21,453 nt of DNA, taken from the NCBI GenBank assembly GCA_949450265.1, contig CASTMW010000014.1:1-21453 (forward strand), in the 5' to 3' direction. The notes beneath the pieces are model-generated. The model searched no databases. It was not told the DNA's origin and worked only from the letters and a program-made list of their open reading frames with translations. Source of the stretch: an uncultured Eggerthellaceae bacterium (GTDB taxonomy: Bacteria; Actinomycetota; Coriobacteriia; Coriobacteriales; Eggerthellaceae). Below, piece by piece: positions 1 through 7,229 of this stretch. Every line of letters starts with the position of its first letter. The stretch's first letter is position 1. The position numbers and the translations under genes are program-made.

Positions 1-275
1 GGAAGCATCCTCACCTTCAAGAGCGCATCGAGCAGACCATCGCATGTCAGATGGGCAACAGCCTCTTCAGATCGAAGTTCGCTACGAACATGCGCTGGCA
101 TGGTGCACCCATCTGGGAATGCCGCGTCAATGAAAGATCCGTAGGCTCGGTCCGTATCGCTTTCTCCGTCCAAGACAGGCATATCACGGTTCTTTTCATC
201 TCGTCTGAATTGCACAAGCGAGCATTCACCACAGCGCTGGAACACTTCTTGGAACGGGGGCGCATCCGCATATGA
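1..275 (+). CDS. RelE/HigB/Gp49-like small protein, 5' end outside window
   Basis: The frame is open from the window edge, so the true start is not visible; an in-frame ATG at 51 would give 74 residues. The pattern W-E-C-R-V, then G-S-V-R-I-A-F and a hydrophobic strand I-T-V-L-F-I, followed by a helix with K-R-A-F-T-T-A-L, resembles the C-terminal half of RelE/ParE-fold toxins of the HigB/Gp49 type, where a WELRV-like strand is followed by YR and LLH strands. Proteins of that family cleave ribosome-bound mRNA and are usually made with an antitoxin. The next gene starts inside its stop codon (ATGA overlap at 272-275), as toxin-antitoxin pairs often do. The family call rests on pattern similarity only; no catalytic residues can be assigned with certainty. 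Confidence 0.5.
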   Translation, partial: KHPHLQERIEQTIACQMGNSLFRSKFATNMRWHGAPIWECRVNERSVGSVRIAFSVQDRHITVLFISSELHKRAFTTALEHFLERGRIRI

Positions 276-580
276 AGCTGATACCTCTCAAGCAAGCGCA
301 AGCGAGGCTCCTGAATGCCATGGCCGATCAGCGGATCGGCGCGCTCACGCTGACCACCTTCAAGAAGGATAGGTCCCTGACGCTGCGACGCGAAGAGAGC
401 GGCTGGGCGCTGGACGAGCAGGGCTTCACGAATGCCACGACGCCGCTTGTGGGCGGTCCCGCCGCCAAACGCGTCATCAAAGAAGCGTTCAAGCGGGAGT
501 TCCCGCGCAGCAACAAGCTCTATCTTTCAGAGACGGACTTGCCGAATCTTAATATTTATAGAAACCTTCGCCCGCATTGA
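272..580 (+). CDS. Unknown 102-residue protein coupled to the RelE-like gene
   Basis: I do not recognise this family. The ATG lies in an ATGA overlap with the preceding gene, so translation is probably coupled; only a weak G-rich stretch precedes it. The protein is basic, has no membrane segment and no evident helix-turn-helix. A beta-rich middle (LTLRREESGWAL) precedes a basic helix (AAKRVIKEAFKREF). If the upstream gene is a toxin, this would sit in the antitoxin position of a toxin-first operon, but it lacks the XRE helix-turn-helix usual in HigA. The last 32 bases (549-580) overlap the end of the convergent dehydrogenase gene. The product may be a remnant or a divergent antitoxin; function is not assigned. 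Confidence 0.5.
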   Translation: MKLIPLKQAQARLLNAMADQRIGALTLTTFKKDRSLTLRREESGWALDEQGFTNATTPLVGGPAAKRVIKEAFKREFPRSNKLYLSETDLPNLNIYRNLRPH

Positions 581-1484
581 TGCCCGTATGCCCCGCATCG
601 ATGCGCTCCTTCAGCATGGCAGCGATGCGCGCGGCCGTGCTACCTGGCTCCTGCGCGGCAGGGCTGGCCGCCACGATGTTGTATGCCGTGGTCAGCCCCA
701 CGATGTCCAGGATGCGGAACGGCCCCAGCGGCGCGCCCGTTCCCAGCATCCACGCCTTGTCGATGGTCTCCACGTCGGCCACGTCGTTCGCCAGCAGCGC
801 TTCGGCCGCGTTCAGGAACGGCACAAGCATGCTGTTCAGCAGATAGCCTGGCTGCTCCTTCTTCAATTCCAGCGGGATCATCCCAATAGCGTGCGCGAAT
901 TGTACGACGGTATCGTAGGCTTCGGGCGACGTTTCCGCGGTGCCCATGACCTCTGCGGTGTTGTTCTTCCAGATGTTGTTCGCGAAATGCAGCGCCAGGA
1001 AGCGGTCCGGACGCCCGGTGAAGCCCATCATGGCGCTGGGCAGCAGCGTGGAGGAATTGGTGCACAGGATGGTGTGCTGGGGAAGGAGGTCTTTGATGGA
1101 GGTGTAGAACGCATCCTTCTCGTCGATAACCTCGGCAATAGCCTCAATCACTAGGTCAGCGCTGCCGAATGCCTGCTGCTTGTCGGTGGTGAGCACCAGA
1201 CTGTCGAAGGCGCGGCCCACGTTCGCGATCAACTCGTCGATGCGCTCCGGCGGCGTGTCGGGCGAATCCGTCAGGCCGCGACAGAAGGCCGAAGGATCGG
1301 TCTTCAGCGCTTCCAAGGTCTGCACATAGATGCCACGCAACCGTTCCAGTTTCGGGCGCGTACGTTCGATGGAGCCTTCGCTGCGCAGCCAGAGGGTCAC
1401 GTTGAAGCCTTTGTAGGCGCTTTGCAGGGCGATCTGGCTTCCTAGCACGCCCCCGCCCGCCACAGTGATGTTCTTGATGTCCAT
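549..1484 (-). CDS. 3-hydroxyacyl-CoA dehydrogenase (NAD-dependent)
   Basis: A 311-residue cytoplasmic enzyme expected to interconvert 3-hydroxyacyl-CoA and 3-oxoacyl-CoA with NAD(H), as in fatty acid beta-oxidation or butyrate-type metabolism. The N-terminal Rossmann motif GGGVLG is at residues 10-15. Ser144/145 in the TNSST motif and His166 in LALHFANN match the catalytic Ser and His region, and Glu114 is nearby. The C-terminal helical domain shows GYLLNSML (213-220), GPFRILDIVGL (254-264) and the final GxGFYxY. The usual HFxNP reads HFANN. I chose the ATG at 1484 because GGAG lies just upstream and the Rossmann fold begins there; the frame extends further upstream only through a tandem repeat. 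Its 3' end overlaps the convergent small gene by 32 bases. The acyl chain length preference cannot be read from the sequence. Confidence 0.9.
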   Translation of the reverse strand: MDIKNITVAGGGVLGSQIALQSAYKGFNVTLWLRSEGSIERTRPKLERLRGIYVQTLEALKTDPSAFCRGLTDSPDTPPERIDELIANVGRAFDSLVLTTDKQQAFGSADLVIEAIAEVIDEKDAFYTSIKDLLPQHTILCTNSSTLLPSAMMGFTGRPDRFLALHFANNIWKNNTAEVMGTAETSPEAYDTVVQFAHAIGMIPLELKKEQPGYLLNSMLVPFLNAAEALLANDVADVETIDKAWMLGTGAPLGPFRILDIVGLTTAYNIVAASPAAQEPGSTAARIAAMLKERIDAGHTGINAGEGFYKY

Positions 1485-1800
1485 GGTGTCTCCTTCGTTC
1501 TGCGGCGGCGCGAACGGCAGCGGTGGCCGATCGTGCGCCCGCACCCGCCGATCGTGCGCCCGCACCCGCCGACCGGGCGATGTGCGTTGCTTGTTCGACC
1601 ATCCCAGCATACTCGGAAGCTGACAGCACGCTCAAACCGTTACCAGTCTGCAAGCCGCGCGCGGGCGAACGTCAGATGTAGGATGCAGCGAGGCGGCGGC
1701 GCAGGGGCAAAGCGCAGGGGCGAAAGGGCGCAGGGATGCAGCAGCATGTGGGCGAAAGCGTATGCCAACACGATGACTGTTGCGTCGGCAATACGGCCAG
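1485..1800. other. Intergenic region between dehydrogenase and acetyltransferase
   Basis: No credible gene. Besides the 21-bp tandem repeat it contains a purine-rich stretch at about 1699-1737 in which GCGCAGGG recurs three times at 13-16 base spacing. It should hold the dehydrogenase promoter, but no convincing -35/-10 pair was found. Confidence 0.6.
1529..1570. repeat. Two perfect 21-bp tandem repeats upstream of the dehydrogenase
   Basis: The unit starting with GATCGTGCGCCCGCACC occurs twice head to tail at 1529-1549 and 1550-1570 without mismatch, followed by a degenerate third start (GACCGGGCG). It lies 45 bases upstream of the dehydrogenase start, in its leader or promoter region. The unit length is a multiple of three and the region stays open in the gene's frame. 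Confidence 0.9.
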
Positions 1801-2343
1801 CTAGCGCACCCAGCGCTCTTTCGGCAGATACGTGAAATGCTCGGTGCGCACGTCGCCTATCAGCTCGCACGGCACATCTTCTTCGGTATGGTGGTAGGCG
1901 AACCCGCACTTCTCCATGACGCGCTTGGACTGGGCGTTCGTGTCGTCGCAGCTGCACCAGAGCGCCCGCAGCCCCAGATCCTCGAACGCGTGGCGCTCGA
2001 TCTCGCGGACCGCTTCGGGGATGAGCCCACGTCCCCAGTGCGGCAGGCCGATCCAGTAGCCCACCTCGGCTTCGTCATCGGCGATCGCCAGGTTTGCCGC
2101 CTCACCGAAGAGCAGCCCCACGCTACCAACGGGCAGATCCGTCTCCTTCAGGACCACTGCATAGGTCTCAGGCGCAGAGAGCACGTCGCGGATGACGTCG
2201 CGACTGTTCTCGACGCTGGTATGGGGTGGCCAGCCAGCGATAGGCCCGATGTGCGGATCCTGCGCATTGCGGTACAGCTCTTCGGCGTCTTCCTCGCGCC
2301 ACGGACGCAGCACGAGCCGCTCGGTTTCCAGCGTTCGCGTCAT
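1801..2343 (-). CDS. GNAT family N-acetyltransferase (RimJ/RimL-like)
   Basis: A 180-residue cytoplasmic acetyl-CoA-dependent acetyltransferase of the Acetyltransf_3 (RimJ/RimL-like) type. It opens with the typical TERLVLRPWREEDAEELY segment, then has the central strand VGYWIGLPHWGRG with the pyrophosphate-binding turn WGRGLIPEA, and ends with the NAQSKRVMEKCGF motif that marks the fold's last conserved helix. The substrate cannot be told from the sequence; relatives acetylate protein N-termini, amino acids or antibiotics. The ATG at 2343 is preferred over longer starts because the domain begins there and a GAAAGGCG site precedes it; the longer frame would translate a 23-bp intergenic repeat. 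It stands alone, with regulators as neighbours. Confidence 0.88.
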   Translation of the reverse strand: MTRTLETERLVLRPWREEDAEELYRNAQDPHIGPIAGWPPHTSVENSRDVIRDVLSAPETYAVVLKETDLPVGSVGLLFGEAANLAIADDEAEVGYWIGLPHWGRGLIPEAVREIERHAFEDLGLRALWCSCDDTNAQSKRVMEKCGFAYHHTEEDVPCELIGDVRTEHFTYLPKERWVR

Positions 2344-2400
2344 GTCGGTTCGCCTTTCGCCTGATACGTTGAGGGAAGGATAGCGCATCATAACACTCCG

Positions 2401-2469
2401 TTTGGGGTTTTCGAGGAATTTCATTTGGCATTTTCGAGCCATTTCATTTGGGGTTTTCGAGGATGAAGA
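2401..2469. repeat. Three 23-bp tandem repeats upstream of the acetyltransferase
   Basis: The unit TTTGGGGTTTTCGAGG plus seven bases occurs at 2401-2423, 2424-2446 (with GCA for GGG and CC for GG) and 2447-2469. The T-rich repeats are AT-rich compared with the surroundings and lie about 58 bases upstream of the acetyltransferase start, in its promoter or leader. Confidence 0.85.
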
Positions 2470-2512
2470 TTCAGATTTCCGCATCTATTTAAACTTTAGC
2501 AGCCAGCAGCGT

Positions 2513-2854
2513 TCACCCCTGCTGACCGCGCGGGCGATGCTCCTTGCCCCAGATGCACAGCTGGTCGAGCACTTCCATGAGCGAAGCGCCGCGCTCGGTC
2601 AGCGAATACTCCACCTTTGGCGGGATCTGCGGGTACTCGCGGCGCGACACCAGCCCGTCGGCCTCCAGCTCGCGCAGGTTCTGCGCCAGCGTCTTGTCGG
2701 AGATGCGGCCCAGATAGCGGCGCATCTGGTTGAAGCGCACGGGTTGGAACTCCATCAGGCAATAGAGAATGACCATCTTGTGCTTTCCCTGGATGAGCGA
2801 CAGCGTATAGCTGTAGCCCGTTTCCTCGAACGCCGCTTTCTCGATGCCGGTCAC
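2513..2854 (-). CDS. HxlR family winged-helix transcriptional regulator
   Basis: A 113-residue DNA-binding protein of the HxlR (DUF24) family, which act as dimers and often respond to electrophiles, disulfide stress or aldehydes. The typical start of the domain, YTLSLIQGKHKMVILYCL, is at residues 15-32, followed by the recognition region FNQMRRYLGRISDKTLAQNLRELEADGLVSR and the wing PKVEYSLTERGASL. A cysteine near residue 31 (LYCL) and one in LCIWGKE could serve as redox sensors, but this is inference. The start is GTG at 2854 with AGGGAGGG seven bases upstream. It is divergent from a flavin reductase-like gene, and a symmetrical element between them is its likely operator, suggesting control of both genes. 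Confidence 0.92.
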   Translation of the reverse strand: MTGIEKAAFEETGYSYTLSLIQGKHKMVILYCLMEFQPVRFNQMRRYLGRISDKTLAQNLRELEADGLVSRREYPQIPPKVEYSLTERGASLMEVLDQLCIWGKEHRPRGQQG

Positions 2855-2997
2855 AGTGCTGCCCTCCCTCTCTTAGTGTGACAGTGCGTTGGCGTGAGCA
2901 GGGGATGTGTCGTACTCCGCTCATGCGCGCGGTCGATGAGCGAAGCTCGCCTTTGCTCATACCCCATTAGCCCCATGTTGCTTACGCTTTTCTATAA

Positions 2998-3028
2998 GAA
3001 AGTACCTATCTCGAAAGTAGGTACTTTC
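2998..3028. promoter_or_regulatory. Inverted repeat, probable HxlR operator
   Basis: GAAAGTACCTA (2998-3008) and its exact reverse complement TAGGTACTTTC (3018-3028) flank a 9-base spacer. Each arm contains GTAC, in keeping with known HxlR-family operators that carry symmetrical GTAC/TACTT elements. GAAAGTA also recurs as a direct repeat at 2998 and 3013. It lies 143 bases upstream of the HxlR start and 103 upstream of the flavin reductase start. Confidence 0.75.
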
Positions 3029-3131
3029 CTTGCGTATCCCCTTACAAGATACTAGGCACATACCAAAGCCGCAAGGCACATGCACAAGGCGGCACATGCA
3101 CACAGCGGCACACGAGCGAAAGGGATCGATC

Positions 3132-3692
3132 ATGAAGAAGGACCTGGGACAGGCGGGCGAGCTCTTCCCGCAATCGGTGTTCATTGTGGCAAGCTACGAC
3201 GAGGACGGCGTGCCCAACGCCATGAATGTGGCATGGGGCGGCGAGTGCACGCGCAACGAGGTGGCCATCAACATCGGCGACCACAAGACCACCGAGAACA
3301 TCTTGGCGCGTGGGGCGTTCACCGTGGCACCGGCCGACCGCGCGCACGTGGTGGAGGCCGACTACTTCGGCATGGCCACCGGCCGCAAGGTGAACAAGGC
3401 CGAGCGCTCGGGCCTGACGTTTACGAAGTCGACGTTCGTGGACGCGCCGGTGATCGAAGAGTTCCCGCTGACCATGGAGTGCGAGGTGCGCGCCGTGCAG
3501 GACTGGGGCGGCGAGAAACGCTTCATCGGCGAGATCGTGAACACGCGCGTGGACGAAGCGATCCTAGACGATGAAGGCCGTGTGGACTTCGGGAAGATGG
3601 AGCCGCTGATCTACGATTCCACGCGCCGCATCTACCGCGTGGTGGGCGAGGAAGTGGCTGGCGCCTGGGATGCGGGCAAGCCGCTGATGTAG
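3132..3692 (+). CDS. Flavin reductase family (FMN-binding split barrel) protein
   Basis: A 186-residue soluble protein of the flavin reductase-like / DIM6-NTAB family, which bind FMN in a split beta-barrel. Visible features are the early FPQSVFIVASYDEDGVPNAMNVAWGG strands, in which Asn-Ala-Met-Asn and the following small residues match the FMN-binding stretch, the TTENILARGAFTV turn, and the ADYFGMATGRKVNKAE segment typical of this subgroup. Such proteins reduce flavins or use bound flavin in redox reactions; the electron partner is unknown. The ATG at 3132 has AAAGGGA upstream. Divergent pairing with an HxlR regulator and the intervening operator suggest induction by reactive electrophiles or oxidants (inference). 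Confidence 0.88.
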   Translation: MKKDLGQAGELFPQSVFIVASYDEDGVPNAMNVAWGGECTRNEVAINIGDHKTTENILARGAFTVAPADRAHVVEADYFGMATGRKVNKAERSGLTFTKSTFVDAPVIEEFPLTMECEVRAVQDWGGEKRFIGEIVNTRVDEAILDDEGRVDFGKMEPLIYDSTRRIYRVVGEEVAGAWDAGKPLM

Positions 3693-3695
3693 GCG

Positions 3696-3733
3696 GAGCG
3701 CGGAAGAAGGGCGTTGCTGCCCTCCGCCCGCTC
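3696..3733. terminator. Possible bidirectional terminator hairpin
   Basis: Between two convergent genes, GAGCG-CGG-aaga-AGGGC pairs with GCCCT-CCG-cc-CGCTC around a 6-base loop, giving a bulged stem of about 13 pairs. There is no T-tract, so it is a weak call supported mainly by location. Confidence 0.4.
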
Positions 3734-4778
3734 ACTTCGTCCCTTCGGGCTGGATGGCACCGGGCACGCTGTCGTAGGGCATGCGACGCTTGAAGAGATA
3801 GTAGATGCCGAGCACCGGGAACATCATCGGCGAGAACACCAGTGCCATTGCCATGGTGATGGTTCTCATCACGTAGAAGAAGACGCGGTAGGCCACACTT
3901 CGCTCGCGCGTCTCGCACGTCATGCGCACGAAGCTGCCGCCAAGGGTCGACCCGCCACGAAACCAAGGGATCACGACCTCCAACGCGATGAACATCAGGG
4001 CTCCCACGCATGTCTGCCAAAGCATCAAGGTCTCGCTTTCGCTCAGCGAGAACAGCCGCAGCTGTTGTCCTGATGTCAGCACCATGCCAAGATCGACGGC
4101 GATCCACGAAACCATCGCAACAAGACCGATGATGCTCGTGTCGATCCAGAACGCAACGCACCGGCGGATAAACCCTGGGTTCCGCGTTATCTCGGGTCGA
4201 CCTTGATCGGGCGATGTCCGACTTCCCAACGCTCTTGCGCACAACCAGCCGATCACGCCGCCCAATGTGTTGCACACGAGATCGTCCACGTCACAACAGC
4301 GATATGCGTAGTCGTAAAGACCGAACAGGCCCGTTAGCTGAGCGATCTCCACGAAAGCGGAAACACCAAGAGCGAGCAGCACCGCCCTCGAAAGGCGCAT
4401 GCGCAGAAGATACCCCGCGATGAAGCCGAGTGGCACGAAGAACACGATGTTGAAGAGCAGCTGGAAGATCGCACGCGGACCATCTTTCGCGATATCCCCG
4501 ATGAAGCCGAGCGGGTTCCACTGAGGCGCCACGCCATAGGTTATACCAGGGCCCGTCTCCGTGGTCGGCAGCGGGTAGAACGCAAAGCAGACGATGCTGA
4601 GCAGATACAGGACCGCAACGTAGGTGCCGCAAACGACCGGGACCTTGAGCTTGCCGTCGCGGTGATAGACATACGCCAGGATGGGCAGCGTTAGAGCCGC
4701 GGAGAAGAACGGCCATGCCAAAAGAGCCAACTGGAAGTTGACGCTGTAGTTGGCCAAAAAGCTCTGGACCGCACCCAC
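3732..4778 (-). CDS. VanZ-RDD fusion membrane protein
   Basis: A 348-residue integral membrane protein joining two known domains. Residues 1-185 form a VanZ-like domain: several hydrophobic segments, then FNIVFFVPLGFIAGYLLRM, FVEIAQLTGLFGLYDYAYRCCDVDDLVCNTLGGVIGW, in which the D-V-D-D-L-x-x-N-T-x-G motif is the VanZ signature. Residues about 200-335 form an RDD domain, starting NPGFIRRCVAFWIDTSIIG (R-R-x-x-A-x-x-I-D) with further membrane segments. VanZ relatives are tied to glycopeptide (teicoplanin) resistance and envelope stress, RDD proteins possibly to ion transport; the exact role here is unknown. The start is GTG at 4778 with GGGAGATCC before it. Confidence 0.88.
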   Translation of the reverse strand: MGAVQSFLANYSVNFQLALLAWPFFSAALTLPILAYVYHRDGKLKVPVVCGTYVAVLYLLSIVCFAFYPLPTTETGPGITYGVAPQWNPLGFIGDIAKDGPRAIFQLLFNIVFFVPLGFIAGYLLRMRLSRAVLLALGVSAFVEIAQLTGLFGLYDYAYRCCDVDDLVCNTLGGVIGWLCARALGSRTSPDQGRPEITRNPGFIRRCVAFWIDTSIIGLVAMVSWIAVDLGMVLTSGQQLRLFSLSESETLMLWQTCVGALMFIALEVVIPWFRGGSTLGGSFVRMTCETRERSVAYRVFFYVMRTITMAMALVFSPMMFPVLGIYYLFKRRMPYDSVPGAIQPEGTK

Positions 4779-4971
4779 GGATCTCCCTTCTCAGAACAGC
4801 GCGCCCATCATAGCGCAGGCTCGGTACGGCCATACTGTTCATGACATATTTGTAAGTTGGCACCTTGACCACGCGTGCGGCCGCTGACTGCGTGGCGCGT
4901 GAGCGAACTGCATGCGCTGCTTTCTCGCATCAGCGGGCTACGTCCCCGCCTCATGCAACTTCCGCTACTCC

Positions 4972-5817
4972 TTACCCCACTCGGATGCTCAGCTCGGTGT
5001 AGGCTGCGGCAGCGATGTCACCGGTGTAGAGGGAAAGCTCCTGCTCGTAGAGGTCGCCCAAGGGCTCAAGGCCACGCTCGCGAAGCTCGTCCACAAGTTC
5101 GAGATAGGCAGTGAACAGCGTGCCCTCCGACGTCAGCAGCTCGTCGATGCTGGCGCAGCGCAGCCGCTGGAAATAGCGTCCTGCCGGTCGCACGTGCCGC
5201 CTGCCTCGCCCGCCAGACGACGCGGATGCCGCGCAGAGGTGAAAGTCGCGCTCGGGATGACCGTCGAGCAGCGCCTGCAGTCCCACGCGGTAGCTGCCTT
5301 GCATCTGGTTCATCGCGCCGCTATCGAGCATCGAAAGTTCCAAGTCATCACCCGCGAACAGCTCCGAGATGTCAGTCTCGAAGAAGCGCTCCTCGGGCAG
5401 CTCGACGATGCGCCAGCCCTCCGGCACCTCGCGCCACCCGTTGAGCGCCCGCGCACGATCGAGCGTCTTCTGCAGGAAGCGCTGCTGTACCCGCAACGCT
5501 CGACACTCGACCTTAAGCCGCTCCACATGCTCGGCGATGATCGCTTCGAGCTGGTCGCCTTGCGGGTCCTGAAGGTAGCTCCCGATGTCCGCCAGCGAGC
5601 TGCCCGCCCGCTGCAGCGCGCTCACCAGCATGAAGTCACCCAGCTGCAGCGGCGAGTAGTAGGCGTAGCCGCTTTCCGACACGAACGCGGGCTCAATCAG
5701 CCCGATGTCACGATAGTGACGCAGCGTCTCTTTCGTGGTGCGGCAGAGCGCTGCAAACTGGCCGCTTCGCAGATAACGCGATGCGGGGACTTCAAAGCTG
5801 GTTTCTTGGCTACGCAT
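4972..5817 (-). CDS. MerR family regulator with C-terminal effector domain
   Basis: A 281-residue cytoplasmic activator/repressor. The MerR helix-turn-helix lies at residues 16-82 (YLRSGQFAALCRTTKETLRHYRDIGLIEPAFV, then SGYAYYSPLQLGDFMLVSALQRAGSSLADIGSYL). A dimerisation helix (about 86-125) is followed by a roughly 150-residue C-terminal part consistent with a GyrI/BmrR-type drug-binding domain, though I cannot place its key residues. A Gly/Arg-rich stretch near 198-208 (SSGGRGRRH) is atypical. The ATG at 5817 has AAGGGGT upstream. It faces an MFS exporter; the promoter between them has the 19-bp spacer characteristic of MerR-controlled genes, pointing to drug-induced export with the regulator as sensor. 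Confidence 0.9.
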   Translation of the reverse strand: MRSQETSFEVPASRYLRSGQFAALCRTTKETLRHYRDIGLIEPAFVSESGYAYYSPLQLGDFMLVSALQRAGSSLADIGSYLQDPQGDQLEAIIAEHVERLKVECRALRVQQRFLQKTLDRARALNGWREVPEGWRIVELPEERFFETDISELFAGDDLELSMLDSGAMNQMQGSYRVGLQALLDGHPERDFHLCAASASSGGRGRRHVRPAGRYFQRLRCASIDELLTSEGTLFTAYLELVDELRERGLEPLGDLYEQELSLYTGDIAAAAYTELSIRVG

Positions 5818-5826
5818 GGTGACCCC

Positions 5827-5857
5827 TTGACCGTGTGGTTACCCCACAGTTTAGCAT
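5827..5857 (+). promoter_or_regulatory. MerR-type promoter of the MFS exporter gene
   Basis: TTGACC (-35, 5827-5832) and TAGCAT (-10, 5852-5857) are separated by 19 bases rather than 17, the mark of promoters activated by MerR-family DNA twisting. The spacer holds the inverted repeat TGTGG-ttacc-CCACA (5834-5848). The element also overlaps the leader of the divergent merR-like gene, allowing autoregulation. Confidence 0.75.
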
Positions 5858-5887
5858 GGCTGCAGAAGCAGCAAGAAGGAGGAGGCC

Positions 5888-7201
5888 ATGCTTGCATTCG
5901 GCAACGAACGGAACGCGAACGGACAAACACTTCCCGTCCACTGGAAGAGGACGATCGCGATCATATGGACAGGCCAGGCGGCCTCGGTGCTGGCCACGTG
6001 TGCCGCGACGTTCGCGGTGATCTGGCACATCACAACGTCGGAGGATTCTGCGCTTGCCCTTGCGGCCGTGGGCATCGCGGCGCTGCTGCCCACGGCGCTG
6101 CTGTCGCCCTTCGGAGGTGTGGCGGCCGACCGCTTCAACAAAAAGCACCTGATGATCGCTGCAGACGGCGCCGCGGGCGCGTTCTCGCTGGCCATGGCGG
6201 TGCTGGCGCTCGCCGAGGCCTTGCCGCTCTGGCTGCTGTTAGGACTTTTGGTCGTACGCTCGGCCGCACAAGCGTTCCATGGACCGGCGCTCATGGCGCT
6301 CATGCCCGAGCTTGTGCCGGAGCGCGACATGGTGCGCATCAACACGCTTGACCAAGCACTCTCCAGCCTGTCGGCCATCGGCGGCCCAGCGCTCGGCATC
6401 CTACTGTACACCGCCTGGGGCTTCTCGGCAGTGCTCGTCATGGATGCCGCCTGTGCGGCGATGGCATGCGCATGCCTTGCGATCGCACAACTCCCCTACG
6501 CACACGGCGCCAGCGAACATGCCGTGCACAACGGCGTGATGGTCGACCTGCGCGAGGGGCTTTCCGCCATCATGTCGGATGCGGGCATGCGAGCGCTTCT
6601 GGGAATGGCGATGGTGGCCATGCTGCTGTTCTTGCCGCTCAGCACCCTAAGCCCGCTTATGACCTACGACTGGTTCGGCGGCGACGGGTTCGCGGCGTCA
6701 CTTGTGGAGGCCGCAGGCGGCATCGGGCTTCTGGTGGGCTCGGTCGCCATGATGGCATGGGGCGGCGGGAAGAAGCTCGTGCACGTGCTGGTGATGACTG
6801 GGGTCGCTATCGGGGCGTGCTGCATCATATGTGGGCTGCTGCCGCGTGACGGCTTCCCTGCGTTCACCGTTGTCATCGGCGCGGCGATGGCCGCAGTGGC
6901 AGCGTTCAATGCGCCTGTCATCCCGCTCATGCAGAAGCGTATCGACCCTGCGAAGTTCGGACGCGTGATGGGGCTGTTCGGCGCCCTGACGACACTTGCC
7001 TATCCGGTCGGCCTGTTCGTCGCCGGCCCGGCGGCCGACGCGCTAAGCGTCAACCGCTGGTTCGTGGTCATCGGCGTGGCGCTATGCGTGACGATGGCGG
7101 CATTCTCGCTCTGTCGCTCGCTGCGGGCGCTCGATACCCCCGCAACCGAAGCGTCGGCCGAAAACGCGAACGCACGCGATGCAGCATCGACCGCCAAGTA
7201 G
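5888..7201 (+). CDS. MFS efflux transporter (MefA/MFS_3-like)
   Basis: A 437-residue polytopic membrane protein with about 12 hydrophobic segments. The first (IAIIWTGQAASVLATCAATFAVIW) and the loop-2/3 motif GGVAADRFNKKHLMIAAD match major facilitator transporters of the MefA/macrolide-efflux-like group, as does the segment ALMPELVPERDMVRINTLDQALSSLSAIGGPALGILLY. Such proteins export drugs by proton antiport. The substrate is not predictable. The ATG at 5888 follows a strong AAGGAGGAGG site. It is divergent from a MerR regulator and preceded by a 19-bp-spacer promoter, so expression is probably induced by ligand binding to that regulator. Its stop is followed after 28 bases by the end of a convergent gene. 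Confidence 0.9.
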   Translation: MLAFGNERNANGQTLPVHWKRTIAIIWTGQAASVLATCAATFAVIWHITTSEDSALALAAVGIAALLPTALLSPFGGVAADRFNKKHLMIAADGAAGAFSLAMAVLALAEALPLWLLLGLLVVRSAAQAFHGPALMALMPELVPERDMVRINTLDQALSSLSAIGGPALGILLYTAWGFSAVLVMDAACAAMACACLAIAQLPYAHGASEHAVHNGVMVDLREGLSAIMSDAGMRALLGMAMVAMLLFLPLSTLSPLMTYDWFGGDGFAASLVEAAGGIGLLVGSVAMMAWGGGKKLVHVLVMTGVAIGACCIICGLLPRDGFPAFTVVIGAAMAAVAAFNAPVIPLMQKRIDPAKFGRVMGLFGALTTLAYPVGLFVAGPAADALSVNRWFVVIGVALCVTMAAFSLCRSLRALDTPATEASAENANARDAASTAK

Positions 7202-7229
7202 GCCGCAATCACCGATACTCTTCGCTCCG

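Noticed and set aside
432..1154. A 240-codon plus-strand open frame
   Set aside because: Antisense to the 3-hydroxyacyl-CoA dehydrogenase, with Arg/His-rich low-complexity content.
1485..1610. Upstream extension of the dehydrogenase to 1610
   Set aside because: The extension would translate the 21-bp tandem repeat and adds residues not seen in the family; the Rossmann motif begins right after the ATG at 1484.
2344..2484. Upstream extension of the acetyltransferase
   Set aside because: It would translate the 23-bp tandem repeat; the domain begins at 2343.
4912..6351. A 479-codon plus-strand open frame
   Set aside because: It lies antisense to the MerR gene and out of frame over the MFS gene, both of which have clear families, ribosome sites and promoters; the translation has no recognisable domains. 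High GC makes such shadows common here.
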